Below are positions 7,628 to 16,843 of a stretch of 64,000 nucleotides of DNA, one piece after another. The position numbers and the translations under genes were made by a program. Origin of the DNA: Bradyrhizobium elkanii USDA 76 (GTDB lineage Bacteria > Pseudomonadota > Alphaproteobacteria > Rhizobiales > Xanthobacteraceae). The stretch is from assembly GCF_023278185.1 (NCBI RefSeq), contig NZ_CP066356.1:6316001-6380000 (forward strand), given 5' to 3'. Each line of letters starts with the position of its first letter. Positions within the stretch are counted from its first letter, which is position 1. The notes under the pieces are model-generated. The model worked only from the letters and a program-made list of their open reading frames with translations, made no database searches and had not been told where the DNA came from.

Positions 7628-9019
7628 CTAGGCCGACTTGCGCACCGCGTTGTCGACCAGCGTCTTGCCGAGCGACCAGATCGCGCCGGGCACCTTGTGG
7701 CTGCCGGCGATCACGTCGTCGAACGACTTCTCGATCCAGGTGCAGTCCTCTTCGGTGATCATGAGCGGCGGCAGCAGCTTGATGGTGTGGAGGCCGTGGC
7801 CGGCGACCTGGGTCAGGATCTTGTGATCCTTGAACAGCGGCACCGTGATCAGCTGGCAGAACAGGCCCTTGTTGGCGGTCTCCAGCAGATTCCACGACGC
7901 CTTGAGCCGCAGCGATTTCGGCGGACCGAACTCGACGCCGATCATCAGGCCCTTGCCGCGCACTTCCTTCATCAGTTCGTAGCCGGGCACCATGCGCGTC
8001 AGCGCAAGACGGAGCTCGGCGCCGCGTTTGGCGGCGTTCTCGACGAGCTTCTCGGCCTTGATGACGTCGAGCGTGGCAATGCCGGCGGCCATCGCGAGAT
8101 CGTTCTTGGCGAAGGTCGAGCCATGCACGACCGCGCGGTCCATCTGGTTGAAGATCTTGTCGAAGATGTTCTTGCGCGTCAGCAGCGCGCCGATCGGCAC
8201 GTGACCGCCGGACAGCGCCTTCGCCAGCAGCACCATGTCAGGCTCGATGCCCCAATGCTCGATCGCGAGGAATCTTCCGGTGCGGCCGATGCCGGTCTGG
8301 ATCTCGTCGGCGATGAACAGCGTGCCGTATTTGCGGCACAGCGCCAGCGCGCCGGGAAGGAACTCGTCGGTGGGCATGTTGACACCCTTGCCCTGGATCG
8401 GCTCGACGATGAACGCGCCGACCTGGCGCGACGACAGCGCCTTCTCCAGCGCCTCGAGATCGTTGAACGGAATCGGGGTGCAGCCCGGCAGCAGCGGCTC
8501 GAATCCGCCGCGGAAATTCGAATCATCCGTCAGCGATAGCGCACCGTAGGAGAGGCCGTGGAACGAATGCCCGCAATAGACGATACCGGGGCGGCCGGTC
8601 GCGCCGCGCGCGAACTTGATCGCGGCTTCGACGGTTTCGGCGCCGGAATTGGCGAAAAACACCTTGTCCAGATATGGAACATGCTCCAGAAGCCGTTCCG
8701 CGAGCACGCCGGCGAGCGTCGAGACATCGAGTTGCACAAGATTGGGCAGATCGGCGTCGAGCACGCTCTTCAGCGCCTGGCGCAGGGCCGGATGATTGCG
8801 GCCAATCGCAAAAACGCCAAATCCGCTCAATAGATCAAGGTAACGAGCCCCCTGACGATCGAAGAGGTACTGGCCTTGCCCCTTTTGGAAGCCGACGTCG
8901 TAGCCGATGGTCTTGAGAACGCGAACGAGCTGCTCGTTGAGGTGACGCGTGTGCATGGCACCGCGCTGCCCCTCGCGCTCCACAAAAATCTCGGAAACGT
9001 CTAGATTGGAACTTACCAT
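7628..9019 (-). CDS. hpnO: Hopanoid aminotransferase HpnO
   Basis: The 463-residue class III PLP-dependent aminotransferase has the family's DEIQTG motif (Asp238) and the Schiff-base Lys at position 267 in LLAKALSGG. HpnO is required for aminobacteriohopanetriol, adding the terminal amino group to the C35 side chain. Assignment rests on the class III fold plus its place beside hpnN, ispH and hpnH. Other class III aminotransferases (ornithine or acetylornithine type) are the alternative. ATG at 9019. The gene is divergent from the DUF2147 gene, with a palindrome between them. Confidence 0.85.
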   Translation of the reverse strand: MVSSNLDVSEIFVEREGQRGAMHTRHLNEQLVRVLKTIGYDVGFQKGQGQYLFDRQGARYLDLLSGFGVFAIGRNHPALRQALKSVLDADLPNLVQLDVSTLAGVLAERLLEHVPYLDKVFFANSGAETVEAAIKFARGATGRPGIVYCGHSFHGLSYGALSLTDDSNFRGGFEPLLPGCTPIPFNDLEALEKALSSRQVGAFIVEPIQGKGVNMPTDEFLPGALALCRKYGTLFIADEIQTGIGRTGRFLAIEHWGIEPDMVLLAKALSGGHVPIGALLTRKNIFDKIFNQMDRAVVHGSTFAKNDLAMAAGIATLDVIKAEKLVENAAKRGAELRLALTRMVPGYELMKEVRGKGLMIGVEFGPPKSLRLKASWNLLETANKGLFCQLITVPLFKDHKILTQVAGHGLHTIKLLPPLMITEEDCTWIEKSFDDVIAGSHKVPGAIWSLGKTLVDNAVRKSA

Positions 9020-9057
9020 TCGTTACATACGTCGGTTGATGGCCATCTCGTCAACTT

Positions 9058-9080
9058 AAAACGCTCGCTAGCGGCGTTTT
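9058..9080. promoter_or_regulatory. Near-perfect 23-bp palindrome between hpnO and the DUF2147 gene
   Basis: Arms AAAACGC and GCGTTTT flank a CGCTAGCG core, giving an almost perfect dyad in a 102-base divergent intergenic region. It could be an operator for both genes or form a small hairpin in the leader. No known regulator consensus is recognised. Confidence 0.4.
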
Positions 9081-9121
9081 GACCCCCGCTCGGATCGTCC
9101 AGTTAAGCACAGGTTTGGACC

Positions 9122-9751
9122 ATGTTGCACTGCCCAAGAACTTTCGCGCGTACAATAGCCTTTTCAGGTTTATTTTTGGCCACCGTATTATCACCGGCGC
9201 TTGCAGCGGACCCGACCGGCGACTGGAAGGTCGCTGACGGTGTCGCCACCATCCGCGTCGCCCAGTGTAATGGCAACATGTGGGGTGCGGTGGCCTGGGA
9301 AAAAACCCCAGGCGGCAAGGATAAGAACAATCCTGATCCTGCAAAGCAGAGCAGGCCGACGCTCGGCATGCCGATCCTGATCGACATGAAGAAGAAGGCC
9401 GGCGCCGATGCGTGGGAAGGTCAGGTCTACAACGCCAAGGATGGCCAGCTCTACAGCTCGACCATCAAGCCCGTCGGCACCGATCAGCTCGAGATCCAGG
9501 GCTGCGTGCTCGGCTTCCTGTGCGGCGGCGAGACCTGGACCCGCGTCGGTCCGCCGATTCCGGTGAGCGCCGCCGGCAGCCCGGCGGCGAAGGGCACCCA
9601 GCCCAAGTCAACAGCGCCGCAGAAAACCACCGGCGCCGTGGCGCCGGCCACCAAGCCGGCTCAAAAGCAGGCCCCCGGCAACGCCAATGCGCAGGCTGAC
9701 GCCGTGGGCGATATCTGCCTGCTCCCGGACATCGCGCGACCGACGCATTAG
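9122..9751 (+). CDS. DUF2147-domain periplasmic protein
   Basis: The 209-residue protein has a Sec signal peptide (about residues 1-29, ending LALAA) and a DUF2147 domain beginning DPTGDWKVADG and continuing through GGKDKNNPDPAKQSR and LEIQGCVLGFLCGGETWTRV, the conserved signature of the family. A Pro/Ala/Lys-rich low-complexity tail follows (about residues 145-195). The function of DUF2147 is not established; in lipid-related neighbourhoods an envelope role is plausible. It is set within the hopanoid locus between hpnO and hpnN but on the opposite strand to both. Confidence 0.75.
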   Translation: MLHCPRTFARTIAFSGLFLATVLSPALAADPTGDWKVADGVATIRVAQCNGNMWGAVAWEKTPGGKDKNNPDPAKQSRPTLGMPILIDMKKKAGADAWEGQVYNAKDGQLYSSTIKPVGTDQLEIQGCVLGFLCGGETWTRVGPPIPVSAAGSPAAKGTQPKSTAPQKTTGAVAPATKPAQKQAPGNANAQADAVGDICLLPDIARPTH

Positions 9752-9838
9752 CGGAAGTCGGCGGGGAACACCGTCCGCTGACATCGTGGCTCGGCGGCGC
9801 CTGCCGCCAAGCCGGTTCGACAGCGAACCGCCAGCGCG

Positions 9839-12451
9839 TCAGGTGACGTCGTTGGCGATGTCCTCCTCCTTGACCTCGCGCGGCTTGCCCATCAGCGCCG
9901 GCTGGAACAGCAACACCGCCGCGAGCGTGGTGACGAGCGAGAGCGCCAGCAGCTTGCCCATGCTCGCGGTACCGGGATGGCTCGACAGCCACAGGCTGCC
10001 GAACGCGGTCGCCGTGGTCAGCGCGCTGAAAAAGATCGCGCGCGTCAGGCTCGACTGCAGCAGATTCGTCCTGCCCTGGCGCCACGCCGTGACATAGTAG
10101 ATCTTGAACGCCACGCCGACGCCGAGCAGCAGCGGCAGCGCGACGATGTTGGCGAAGTTGAGCGGCAGCCCGATCAAGACGCAAATCTCCAGCGTGACGA
10201 TGCCGGCGACTAGGAGCGGCACCAGCGTCATCAGCACGTCGACGACGCGGCGCAGCGTGAGCCACAGCAGCAGGCCGATCGTGACCAGCGCCAGGATGCC
10301 GGCGTGGATGAACGCCTTCACGATGACGTCGCCCGACTTCAGGATCGAGACCGGCCCGCCGATCGCGGTCGGCTCGGCGGCGAGCACGGCGTCGGCAAAG
10401 CGGCGCAGATTGTCGTTGTCGTTCGGATCGCCCTTCGGCTCCACCTCGACACGCATCAGGCCGTCCTTGGTCTTCCAGCTGTCGACGAGTTCCGGCGGCA
10501 GGTTCTGCAGCGTGACGGTCTGCGCCTGCAGCGTATTGCGGAGCTGATCGAACACGATCTTCATCGGCGCGACGAAGACGTCCTGCGCCTTGTCGCGGGT
10601 CGCCTGGTTCGAACCGGCAAGCTTCTGCAGGGCGTCGGCGAGCCGGCGCGCGGCCACCGCGCCCGGCCCCTTGCCGTCGCCCGCGGTCTTGCGCAGGCTG
10701 TCGACCGAGCTCTTCAGCGACTCGACATTCTCCTGATCCGACGGCGCCGGATCGACAGAATCCGGGTTGAGCGCGGGGCCAAGCGTCCTGGCCGCCTGCC
10801 CGATCAACTTCAGCTTGGCCGGCTGGTCGTCGGGCACGAAGCTGTCGAGCGACATCACGCGCGACACTTCCGGCAGCTTCTCGAGCTTGGCCTCGATCTT
10901 CTTGGCGTCGGCTTCCGAGCGCGTCATCACGTTGATAGCGTTGGCGCCGGTGTTCGGGTCCTTCCGCAGGTCGAGGAAGGTCGCGATCGATTCCACTTTG
11001 GAATTGCGCAGATTGATCGGGTTGAAGTCGAACTTCATGTAATGGAGCAGCGGCAGGCCCGCGACCGTGACCAGCAGCGTGCCGACGATGATCGGAACGC
11101 GATGCTTCTCCAGGAACAGATCGAGCGGCGCCAGGAAGGCGTAGCCGACCGGCTCCTTTTCGCCGGGCGGATTGAGCAGATCGAGCAGCGCCGGCAGCAC
11201 CGTGATGCTGGTGACGAACGCCACCAGCATGCCGGCGCCGGCGATCTTGCCGAGCTCCGAGATGCCCTTGTAGTCGGTCGGCAGGAAGCAGAGGAAACCG
11301 GCGGCGGTCGCCATCGCCGCGAGCGACAGCGGCACCGCGGAGCGGCGCGCGGCGTTTTCCAGCGCCAGCGTCAGATTGTCGTTCTTGAAGCGCTCGGAGC
11401 GGTAGCGGACGCTGAACTGGATGCCGAAGTCGACCCCGAGGCCGATGAACAGCACGGCGAAGGCGATCGAGAGCAGGTTCAGCGAGCCGACCATCATCAG
11501 GCCGACCGCCGTGGTGATGGCAAGCCCGATGAACAGGTTCACGAACACGGCGAAGATGATCTTGCCGGAATGCAGCGCCATCCAGAGGATGACCAGCACG
11601 ATCACAACGGTGCCGATGCCGTTGGTGATCGCGCCGTCCTGCACGGTGGCGTATTCCTCGTTGGCGATCGGCACCGGTCCGGTCAGGCGAACGCGCGCGT
11701 GATATTCGGTCGGGAATTTCAGATCGGCCGCCGCCTGGCGGATCGCATCGGTTGCGGCCTTGCCCGGCTCCAGCGCCGAATAGTCGATGATCGGCTTGAT
11801 CTCGATGAAGGCGCGCTTGTCCGAATCGGTCAGCGGCTTGTCGCTGGTGAGCTCACGCCAGGAGAAGGTCGCGTCGCCCTTGGCGAGGACGGTCTCGACC
11901 GTCTCGGAGATCAGGTTGAAGGGCGGCGCGGCATTGTCGAGCTTGACCTGCCCGCGCTTGACGCCGGCAAGACCGGTCTCGAGCGCGCCGGTCAATCCGC
12001 GAATCGAGGGATCGCCGGCCATGATCTCGATCAACGGCGCGGCCGATTCGAGCTGGCCCGCGACCTTGCCGACCTCTTCGGTCGGCAGGAACAAGAGGCC
12101 GTTCTTCTCGAAGAATTCGCCGGAGCCGAGCGCGGTGATCGCCTCGAAGTTCTTCTTGTCGGCCTGCAGCTTCGCGGTGAGCGCCTTCGCGGCCGAGCTG
12201 GTCAGCTCGGGCGTCGCTGCCTCGACCACCGCCAGGATCAGGCGCTCGCGATCAAACGCTTCCTCGAACTGGTTGTCGCGCTTGCGCCAATCCAGATCCG
12301 GCGAGATCAGCTTGTTGATGTCGGTGTTGATCGAGAAGTTGCGGGCCGTGTAGAAGCCGGCGCCGATCGACAACAGGACAGAGAAAATCACAACCGGAAG
12401 GGCAAAACGCGTACAGGTCCTAACAACGGAGACGACAATATTTGTCAGCAC
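9839..12451 (-). CDS. hpnN: Hopanoid transporter HpnN (RND/MMPL family)
   Basis: The 870-residue inner-membrane protein has an N-terminal helix, a large periplasmic loop, a block of helices (about residues 270-450), a second loop and a final block of helices: the duplicated RND/MMPL architecture with two six-helix halves. HpnN moves hopanoids from the inner to the outer membrane. I chose the GTG at 12451 (VLTNIVVSVVRTC) because the family begins there; the frame stays open another 74 codons upstream. An exact EcfG-type promoter lies 37-61 bases upstream. It is divergent from ispH. Confidence 0.88.
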   Translation of the reverse strand: MLTNIVVSVVRTCTRFALPVVIFSVLLSIGAGFYTARNFSINTDINKLISPDLDWRKRDNQFEEAFDRERLILAVVEAATPELTSSAAKALTAKLQADKKNFEAITALGSGEFFEKNGLLFLPTEEVGKVAGQLESAAPLIEIMAGDPSIRGLTGALETGLAGVKRGQVKLDNAAPPFNLISETVETVLAKGDATFSWRELTSDKPLTDSDKRAFIEIKPIIDYSALEPGKAATDAIRQAAADLKFPTEYHARVRLTGPVPIANEEYATVQDGAITNGIGTVVIVLVILWMALHSGKIIFAVFVNLFIGLAITTAVGLMMVGSLNLLSIAFAVLFIGLGVDFGIQFSVRYRSERFKNDNLTLALENAARRSAVPLSLAAMATAAGFLCFLPTDYKGISELGKIAGAGMLVAFVTSITVLPALLDLLNPPGEKEPVGYAFLAPLDLFLEKHRVPIIVGTLLVTVAGLPLLHYMKFDFNPINLRNSKVESIATFLDLRKDPNTGANAINVMTRSEADAKKIEAKLEKLPEVSRVMSLDSFVPDDQPAKLKLIGQAARTLGPALNPDSVDPAPSDQENVESLKSSVDSLRKTAGDGKGPGAVAARRLADALQKLAGSNQATRDKAQDVFVAPMKIVFDQLRNTLQAQTVTLQNLPPELVDSWKTKDGLMRVEVEPKGDPNDNDNLRRFADAVLAAEPTAIGGPVSILKSGDVIVKAFIHAGILALVTIGLLLWLTLRRVVDVLMTLVPLLVAGIVTLEICVLIGLPLNFANIVALPLLLGVGVAFKIYYVTAWRQGRTNLLQSSLTRAIFFSALTTATAFGSLWLSSHPGTASMGKLLALSLVTTLAAVLLFQPALMGKPREVKEEDIANDVT

Positions 12452-12902
12452 TTCGTTTCTTTCTAATCTCGGGGAAGCATGGCCGAAAACGCCCGCTCTG
12501 TAGCGGAGTTCCCGGGACCGATCTAATGTTGTTTTGGTTATCTTCCTCGACGGGACGGCGAGGAGGTTCCAAACCACAGGAACGGCCACGAATGGCCGGT
12601 ATAAACCCCATGAGTGGGCGATAAAGTGACGAACAAGTGAGGGAGACGGACGGTCGCAGAGACCAAAATCCACACTATATTACCTCCAACACCCCTCCTT
12701 CGTGATCCTGTCCCCACTCGAAACGCTACCTTTTTGCCACAAATCGCTGTATTTCCATGCGCTTGGGGCACAGATCCCTTCCAGGAACTGTGATGGCGCG
12801 GACATTGCAACTGACGTTGCGACGTCCGACGTGTGGAGTGCGTTGCCGAAAAGGCCGCAGGGCATTGAACGAGATTGGTGCAATTTGCGTAACGGACGTC
12901 CG
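12452..12902. other. Divergent intergenic region between hpnN and ispH (451 bases)
   Basis: No gene is supported here; short ORFs on both strands lack Shine-Dalgarno sequences and homology. It holds the EcfG element at 12488-12512 on the hpnN side and presumably an ispH promoter, which I could not identify. A small hairpin (GGCCA-N4-TGGCC near 12586) is present. Confidence 0.5.
12488..12512 (-). promoter_or_regulatory. EcfG (general stress response) promoter upstream of hpnN
   Basis: On the minus strand GGAAC (12512-12508) is followed after exactly 16 bases by CGTT (12491-12488). This is the known consensus of the alphaproteobacterial general stress sigma factor EcfG/RpoE2 (GGAAC-N16/17-CGTT). 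The -10 lies 36 bases upstream of the hpnN GTG. Confidence 0.65.
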
Positions 12903-13829
12903 ATGGAAGTGTTTCTTGCTCAGCCGCGCGGCTTTTGCGCGGGCGTCGTGCGTGCGATCGAGATCGTCGAACGCGCGCTCGAGAAGTATGGCCCGCCCGT
13001 CTATGTCCGCCACGAGATCGTGCATAACAAACACGTCGTCGAGAGCCTGAAGAAGAAGGGCGCGATCTTCGTCGAGGACCTCTCGGAAGTGCCGGCCAAG
13101 GCTGTGACCGTGTTCAGCGCCCATGGCGTTGCCAGGAGCGTCGAGGAAGAGGCGGAAGCCCGCGACCTGCCGGTGCTCAATGCCACCTGCCCGCTCGTCA
13201 CCAAGGTCCACAACCAAGGCAAGCGCTATATCTCGAAGGGCCGCGCCCTGATCCTGATCGGGCACGCCGGCCATCCCGAGGTCGAGGGAACCATGGGACA
13301 GGTTCCGGGGCCGGTTCTGCTGGTCCAGAGCGTCCAGGATGTGGCGGAATTGAGGCTGCCGAGCGATGCGCCGGTCGCCTACATCACCCAGACCACCCTG
13401 TCCGTGGACGACACCAGGGACATTATCGCGGCCCTTCAGGCAAAATTTACAGATATTCAAGGCCCGGATATCAGGGATATCTGCTATGCGACACAGAACC
13501 GCCAATCTGCGGTAAGGGACCTCAGCAAACTGGTTGACGTCATTTTGGTGGTGGGGGCCGCCAACAGTTCCAACTCGAACAGGCTTCGTGAAATCGGCAC
13601 CGAGGTCGGTGTCGCGAGTTATCTCATTGCCGATGGGAGCGAACTCAATCCGGATTGGCTCAAGGATGCGAAGGCCGTCGGCATTACCGCGGGCGCTTCT
13701 GCGCCCGAAGTTTTGGTCGACGATGTGATCGAGGCTCTGCGGCGGATCGGACCGGTGTCGGTCTCGGTCGTTCCGGGCCGAGAAGAGAATATCGAATTCC
13801 AGCTGCCAGCCGAACTGACTGCGGGCTGA
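12903..13829 (+). CDS. ispH: 4-hydroxy-3-methylbut-2-enyl diphosphate reductase IspH
   Basis: The 308-residue iron-sulfur enzyme makes IPP and DMAPP in the last step of the MEP isoprenoid pathway. The three cluster-binding Cys are at 12 (RGFCAG), 96 (NATCPLV) and 194 (DICYATQ), and substrate-binding His41, His74, His124 and Glu126 (HPEVEGT) are present. The start at 12903 gives the usual N-terminus [14 protein letters not shown]; the longer frame upstream is not conserved. Placed between hpnN and hpnH, it probably supplies isoprene units to hopanoid synthesis and may be one of two ispH copies in the genome. Confidence 0.95.
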   Translation: MEVFLAQPRGFCAGVVRAIEIVERALEKYGPPVYVRHEIVHNKHVVESLKKKGAIFVEDLSEVPAKAVTVFSAHGVARSVEEEAEARDLPVLNATCPLVTKVHNQGKRYISKGRALILIGHAGHPEVEGTMGQVPGPVLLVQSVQDVAELRLPSDAPVAYITQTTLSVDDTRDIIAALQAKFTDIQGPDIRDICYATQNRQSAVRDLSKLVDVILVVGAANSSNSNRLREIGTEVGVASYLIADGSELNPDWLKDAKAVGITAGASAPEVLVDDVIEALRRIGPVSVSVVPGREENIEFQLPAELTAG

Positions 13830-13873
13830 TCTGAACCCACATCCCTTTGATAAGTGCAGAAAGAAATCGTCTA

Positions 13874-15034
13874 ATGGCTATACCGTTCTTCAAGGAAATG
13901 CGTATCGGCGGTTATCTGATCAAGCAGAAGCTGCTTGGCCGCAAACGCTATCCGCTCGTGCTGATGCTGGAACCCTTGTTCCGTTGCAACCTCGCCTGCG
14001 TCGGCTGCGGCAAGATCGACTATCCCGATGCGATCCTCAACCGCCGCATGACGGCGCAGGAATGCTGGGATGCCGCCGATGAGTGCGGCGCGCCGATGGT
14101 GGCGATCCCCGGCGGCGAGCCGCTGATCCACAAGGAGATCGGCGAGATCGTGCGCGGCCTCGTGGCGCGCAAGAAGTTCGTCTCGCTGTGCACCAATGCG
14201 CTGCTGCTCGAGAAGAAGCTCGACCTGTTCGAGCCGTCGCCCTATCTGTTCTTCTCGGTGCATCTCGACGGCCTGAAGGATCACCACGACAAGGCGGTGT
14301 CGCAGAAGGGCGTGTTCGACCGCGCCGTCTCGGCGATCAAGGCGGCGAAGGCCCGCGGCTTCACGGTCAACGTCAACGCCACCATCTTCGATGGCCATCC
14401 GGCCGAGGAGATCGCCAAGTTCCTCGACTTGACCACCGAGCTCGGCGTCGGCGTCTCGATGTCGCCGGGTTACGCCTATGAGCGTGCGCCCGATCAGGAG
14501 CACTTCCTCAACCGCACCAAGACCAAGAAGCTGTTCCGCGACGTCTTTGCGCTCGGCAAGGGCAAGAAGTGGAATTTCATGCATTCCGGCCTGTTCCTCG
14601 ACTTCCTCGCCGGCAACCAGGAATACGAGTGCACGCCCTGGGGCATGCCGGCGCGCAACATCTTCGGCTGGCAGAAGCCCTGCTATCTGCTGGGTGAAGG
14701 CTACGCCAAGACCTTCAAGGAGCTGATGGACACCACCGACTGGGACACCTACGGCACCGGCAAGTACGAGAAGTGCGCCGACTGTATGGCCCATTGCGGC
14801 TACGAGCCGACCGCGGCGACCGCGGCGATCAACAATCCGCTGAAGGCGATGTGGGTTGCGTTGCGCGGCATCAGGACATCAGGCCCGATGGCGCCCGAGA
14901 TCGACATGTCGAAGCAGCGTCCGGCGCAGTACATCTTCGCCGAGCAGGTCCAGAAGAAGCTCTCGGAGATCCGCCGCGACGAGGCTGCGGCCGCCGCCGC
15001 CAAGCAGCAAGCGAAGGCTTCCACCGCCGCCTGA
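13874..15034 (+). CDS. hpnH: Adenosyl-hopene synthase HpnH (radical SAM)
   Basis: The 386-residue radical SAM protein has the CxxxCxxC cluster motif at Cys38, Cys42 and Cys45 (FRCNLACVGC) and a GGEP SAM-binding motif near residue 83. HpnH adds the 5'-deoxyadenosyl radical to hopene to form adenosylhopane, the first step of side-chain extension. The C-terminal region has further Cys (CADCMAHCGYEP) as in the family, then an Ala/Lys-rich tail. The chosen ATG at 13874 (MAIPFFKEMRIG) matches family N-termini; an in-frame codon at 13847 is unlikely. It follows ispH by 44 bases, probably cotranscribed. Confidence 0.93.
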   Translation: MAIPFFKEMRIGGYLIKQKLLGRKRYPLVLMLEPLFRCNLACVGCGKIDYPDAILNRRMTAQECWDAADECGAPMVAIPGGEPLIHKEIGEIVRGLVARKKFVSLCTNALLLEKKLDLFEPSPYLFFSVHLDGLKDHHDKAVSQKGVFDRAVSAIKAAKARGFTVNVNATIFDGHPAEEIAKFLDLTTELGVGVSMSPGYAYERAPDQEHFLNRTKTKKLFRDVFALGKGKKWNFMHSGLFLDFLAGNQEYECTPWGMPARNIFGWQKPCYLLGEGYAKTFKELMDTTDWDTYGTGKYEKCADCMAHCGYEPTAATAAINNPLKAMWVALRGIRTSGPMAPEIDMSKQRPAQYIFAEQVQKKLSEIRRDEAAAAAAKQQAKASTAA

Positions 15035-15061
15035 CGCGCGATGTGAGCGAAAGCAGAACAT

Positions 15062-15092
15062 GAAAGCCCCGGTTCAGCGAACCCGGGCTTTC
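15062..15092. terminator. Bidirectional hairpin terminator between hpnH and the DUF2520 gene
   Basis: A stem GAAAGCCC-GGTT pairs with AACC-GGGCTTTC around a short loop. It is flanked by the converging stops of hpnH and the DUF2520 gene and ends in short T runs on both strands. Confidence 0.7.
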
Positions 15093-15100
15093 ATCTTGGA

Positions 15101-16003
15101 TCAGGATGCCGCCTGCTCTTCCAGTCTCGTGCGCAGAAGCAATTTCTCGATCTCCGCCGCGCGCGGCGCGCTGAGTGTGCCACGCTCGATCCCGAGTGGG
15201 ACATTGCGCAAAGCGAGCTCGCGATACAGCGCGCCGGATAGAGGAAAGCCCTCGTCCAGCGCCCGGAGGTGCTTGAGGATCGTTCCGACGTCGCCGCGCG
15301 CCACGCACCCGCCCATGCCATTGGCCAGTCCGCCGTCGAGAACGGCCGCGACCGTCCCGCGCAGCAGCGGCATCATCGCGCGCAACGCGTCGGCCTCGCT
15401 GGCGCCAAAGCTCTTCCAGAGCTCGACGCCTTCCTTGAGCAGCGCGATCAGGAACGGGCCGACATAATATGCCGACGCATGATAGAGCGCCCGCGCACCG
15501 GCCGGCAGCGCCAGCGGTTCGCACCCGATCCGGGTCGCAAGCAATTCCAGGTCACGCCTGAAGTCGCCCTCTGCCTCGATGCCGACGGTGCATCCGCGCA
15601 ATCCCTCGAGCGCGACGTCGGGATTGGCAAACATCTGCATCGGATGAAATCCGCCGGTCGCGGCGCCTGCGGATTTCGCATGATCGAGCGCGGCCAGTTC
15701 GGTCGCGCCGCTGCAATGAACCACGCGGTGCCGCGGCTCCCAGCGCAAATCGCGGCACACCGGCAGGATCGCGTCATCGCTCACGGTGAGGAAAACCATG
15801 TCGCAGCTGTCGACGACCTGCTGCGCGTCCGTCATCGGCAGCGCCGACGGGATGCGGGATCCGAGCCGCTGCGCGGCATCGGCACTGCGGTTGTGGAACG
15901 CCGCGACGTTCAGCCCCGCGCGGGCGAAGGCTGGCGCAAGCGTTTGCGCCACACGGCCGGCGCCGATGAAGCCGATCCGCAACGCCGCCAGCGCCCTGCT
16001 CAT
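15101..16003 (-). CDS. DUF2520 Rossmann-fold NAD(P)-binding protein
   Basis: The 300-residue protein starts with a dinucleotide-binding GxGxxG motif (IGFIGAGRVAQTLAPAF, residues about 10-25) and continues with GGFHPMQMFANP, the signature of the Rossmann-like/DUF2520 family related to ketopantoate reductase and 6-phosphogluconate dehydrogenases. It is presumably an oxidoreductase of unknown substrate. The start overlaps the class II aldolase stop by ATGA, so it is the last gene of the tetR-acyl-CoA dehydrogenase-aldolase operon. Confidence 0.8.
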   Translation of the reverse strand: MSRALAALRIGFIGAGRVAQTLAPAFARAGLNVAAFHNRSADAAQRLGSRIPSALPMTDAQQVVDSCDMVFLTVSDDAILPVCRDLRWEPRHRVVHCSGATELAALDHAKSAGAATGGFHPMQMFANPDVALEGLRGCTVGIEAEGDFRRDLELLATRIGCEPLALPAGARALYHASAYYVGPFLIALLKEGVELWKSFGASEADALRAMMPLLRGTVAAVLDGGLANGMGGCVARGDVGTILKHLRALDEGFPLSGALYRELALRNVPLGIERGTLSAPRAAEIEKLLLRTRLEEQAAS

Positions 16004-16842
16004 TGCGCGTAGCTCCCGTCGATGCGATCGAGCCTGCGCCGCAGCGCCGGCCATTCCAGCAGGCCGTAGCCGGCCTGCAGATTTTGCGCAGCTTCATTCA
16101 GCACCGGATTGGTGTCGCGCTCATTGTCCAGCGTGATCTCGGTGCCGGCAAAGCAGGTCACCGTGTTGCCGATCGCCATCTCGGTCGGCGCATGCAGCGG
16201 CCGGCCGCAGCCGAGCGCGTCGACCTGGATCCGGCAGGCCTGCTCCAGCCAGTAGATCGCATTGAACGCCTGCGGAATCGTGTTGCCGCAAACCAGGAGG
16301 CCATGATTGCGCAACACCAGCACATTGTTGCGGCCGAGATCGGCGACAACCCGGTCGCATTCGTCCCGATCGATCGCCGGCCCCTCAAAATCGTGATAGC
16401 CGATCCGTCCGTGAAACCGCATCGCCGTCTGCGACAGCGGCAGCAGCCCCTCGGCAAGCGTGCTGACCGCGGTGCCGGCCCTGGTGTGGGTATGGAGAAC
16501 GCAGTTCACGTCGGGCCGCGCGCGATGGATCGGGGCGTGCAGATAGAAGCCGGCGACGTTGACGTTGTAGCCGTGGTCGGGCTGCAGCAGGGTGCGGCCC
16601 TCGATGTCGATCTTGACGAGGCTCGATGCGGTGATTTCCTCGTACAGCATGCCATAGGGATTGATCAGATACTGATCGTGATGCCCCGGGACCTGTGCAC
16701 TGATGTGGTTGTAGATCAGGTCGGTCATTCCGTAGAGCGCGACCAGACGGTAGCACGCCGCAAGATCGACGCGGGTTGCCCACTCCTGTTCTCCCACGAC
16801 GGCCCTGATATCGTTGACGGCACAAACTTCGATCTGACGCAT
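16000..16842 (-). CDS. Class II aldolase/adducin-family protein
   Basis: The 280-residue protein has the zinc-binding pair His117 and His119 (VLHTHTRAG) and a later NHGLLVCG motif with the third His, characteristic of class II aldolases (fuculose-phosphate aldolase type). Its aldol substrate is unknown; several members lacking the phosphate-binding loop are decarboxylases or aldolases of non-phosphorylated acids. The start at 16842 follows the acyl-CoA dehydrogenase stop after one base. Its partner genes suggest breakdown of an acyl or hydroxy-acid compound. Confidence 0.8.
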   Translation of the reverse strand: MRQIEVCAVNDIRAVVGEQEWATRVDLAACYRLVALYGMTDLIYNHISAQVPGHHDQYLINPYGMLYEEITASSLVKIDIEGRTLLQPDHGYNVNVAGFYLHAPIHRARPDVNCVLHTHTRAGTAVSTLAEGLLPLSQTAMRFHGRIGYHDFEGPAIDRDECDRVVADLGRNNVLVLRNHGLLVCGNTIPQAFNAIYWLEQACRIQVDALGCGRPLHAPTEMAIGNTVTCFAGTEITLDNERDTNPVLNEAAQNLQAGYGLLEWPALRRRLDRIDGSYAQ

Positions 16843-16843
16843 G

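Noticed and set aside
9788..9814. Terminator after the DUF2147 gene
   Set aside because: A GGCTCGGCGGC/GCCGCCAAGCC hairpin is present but no T run follows, so the call is not secure.
10304..12466. 720-codon plus-strand ORF
   Set aside because: It is the antisense of hpnN, rich in Arg, His, Asp and Gly, typical of GC-rich shadow frames.
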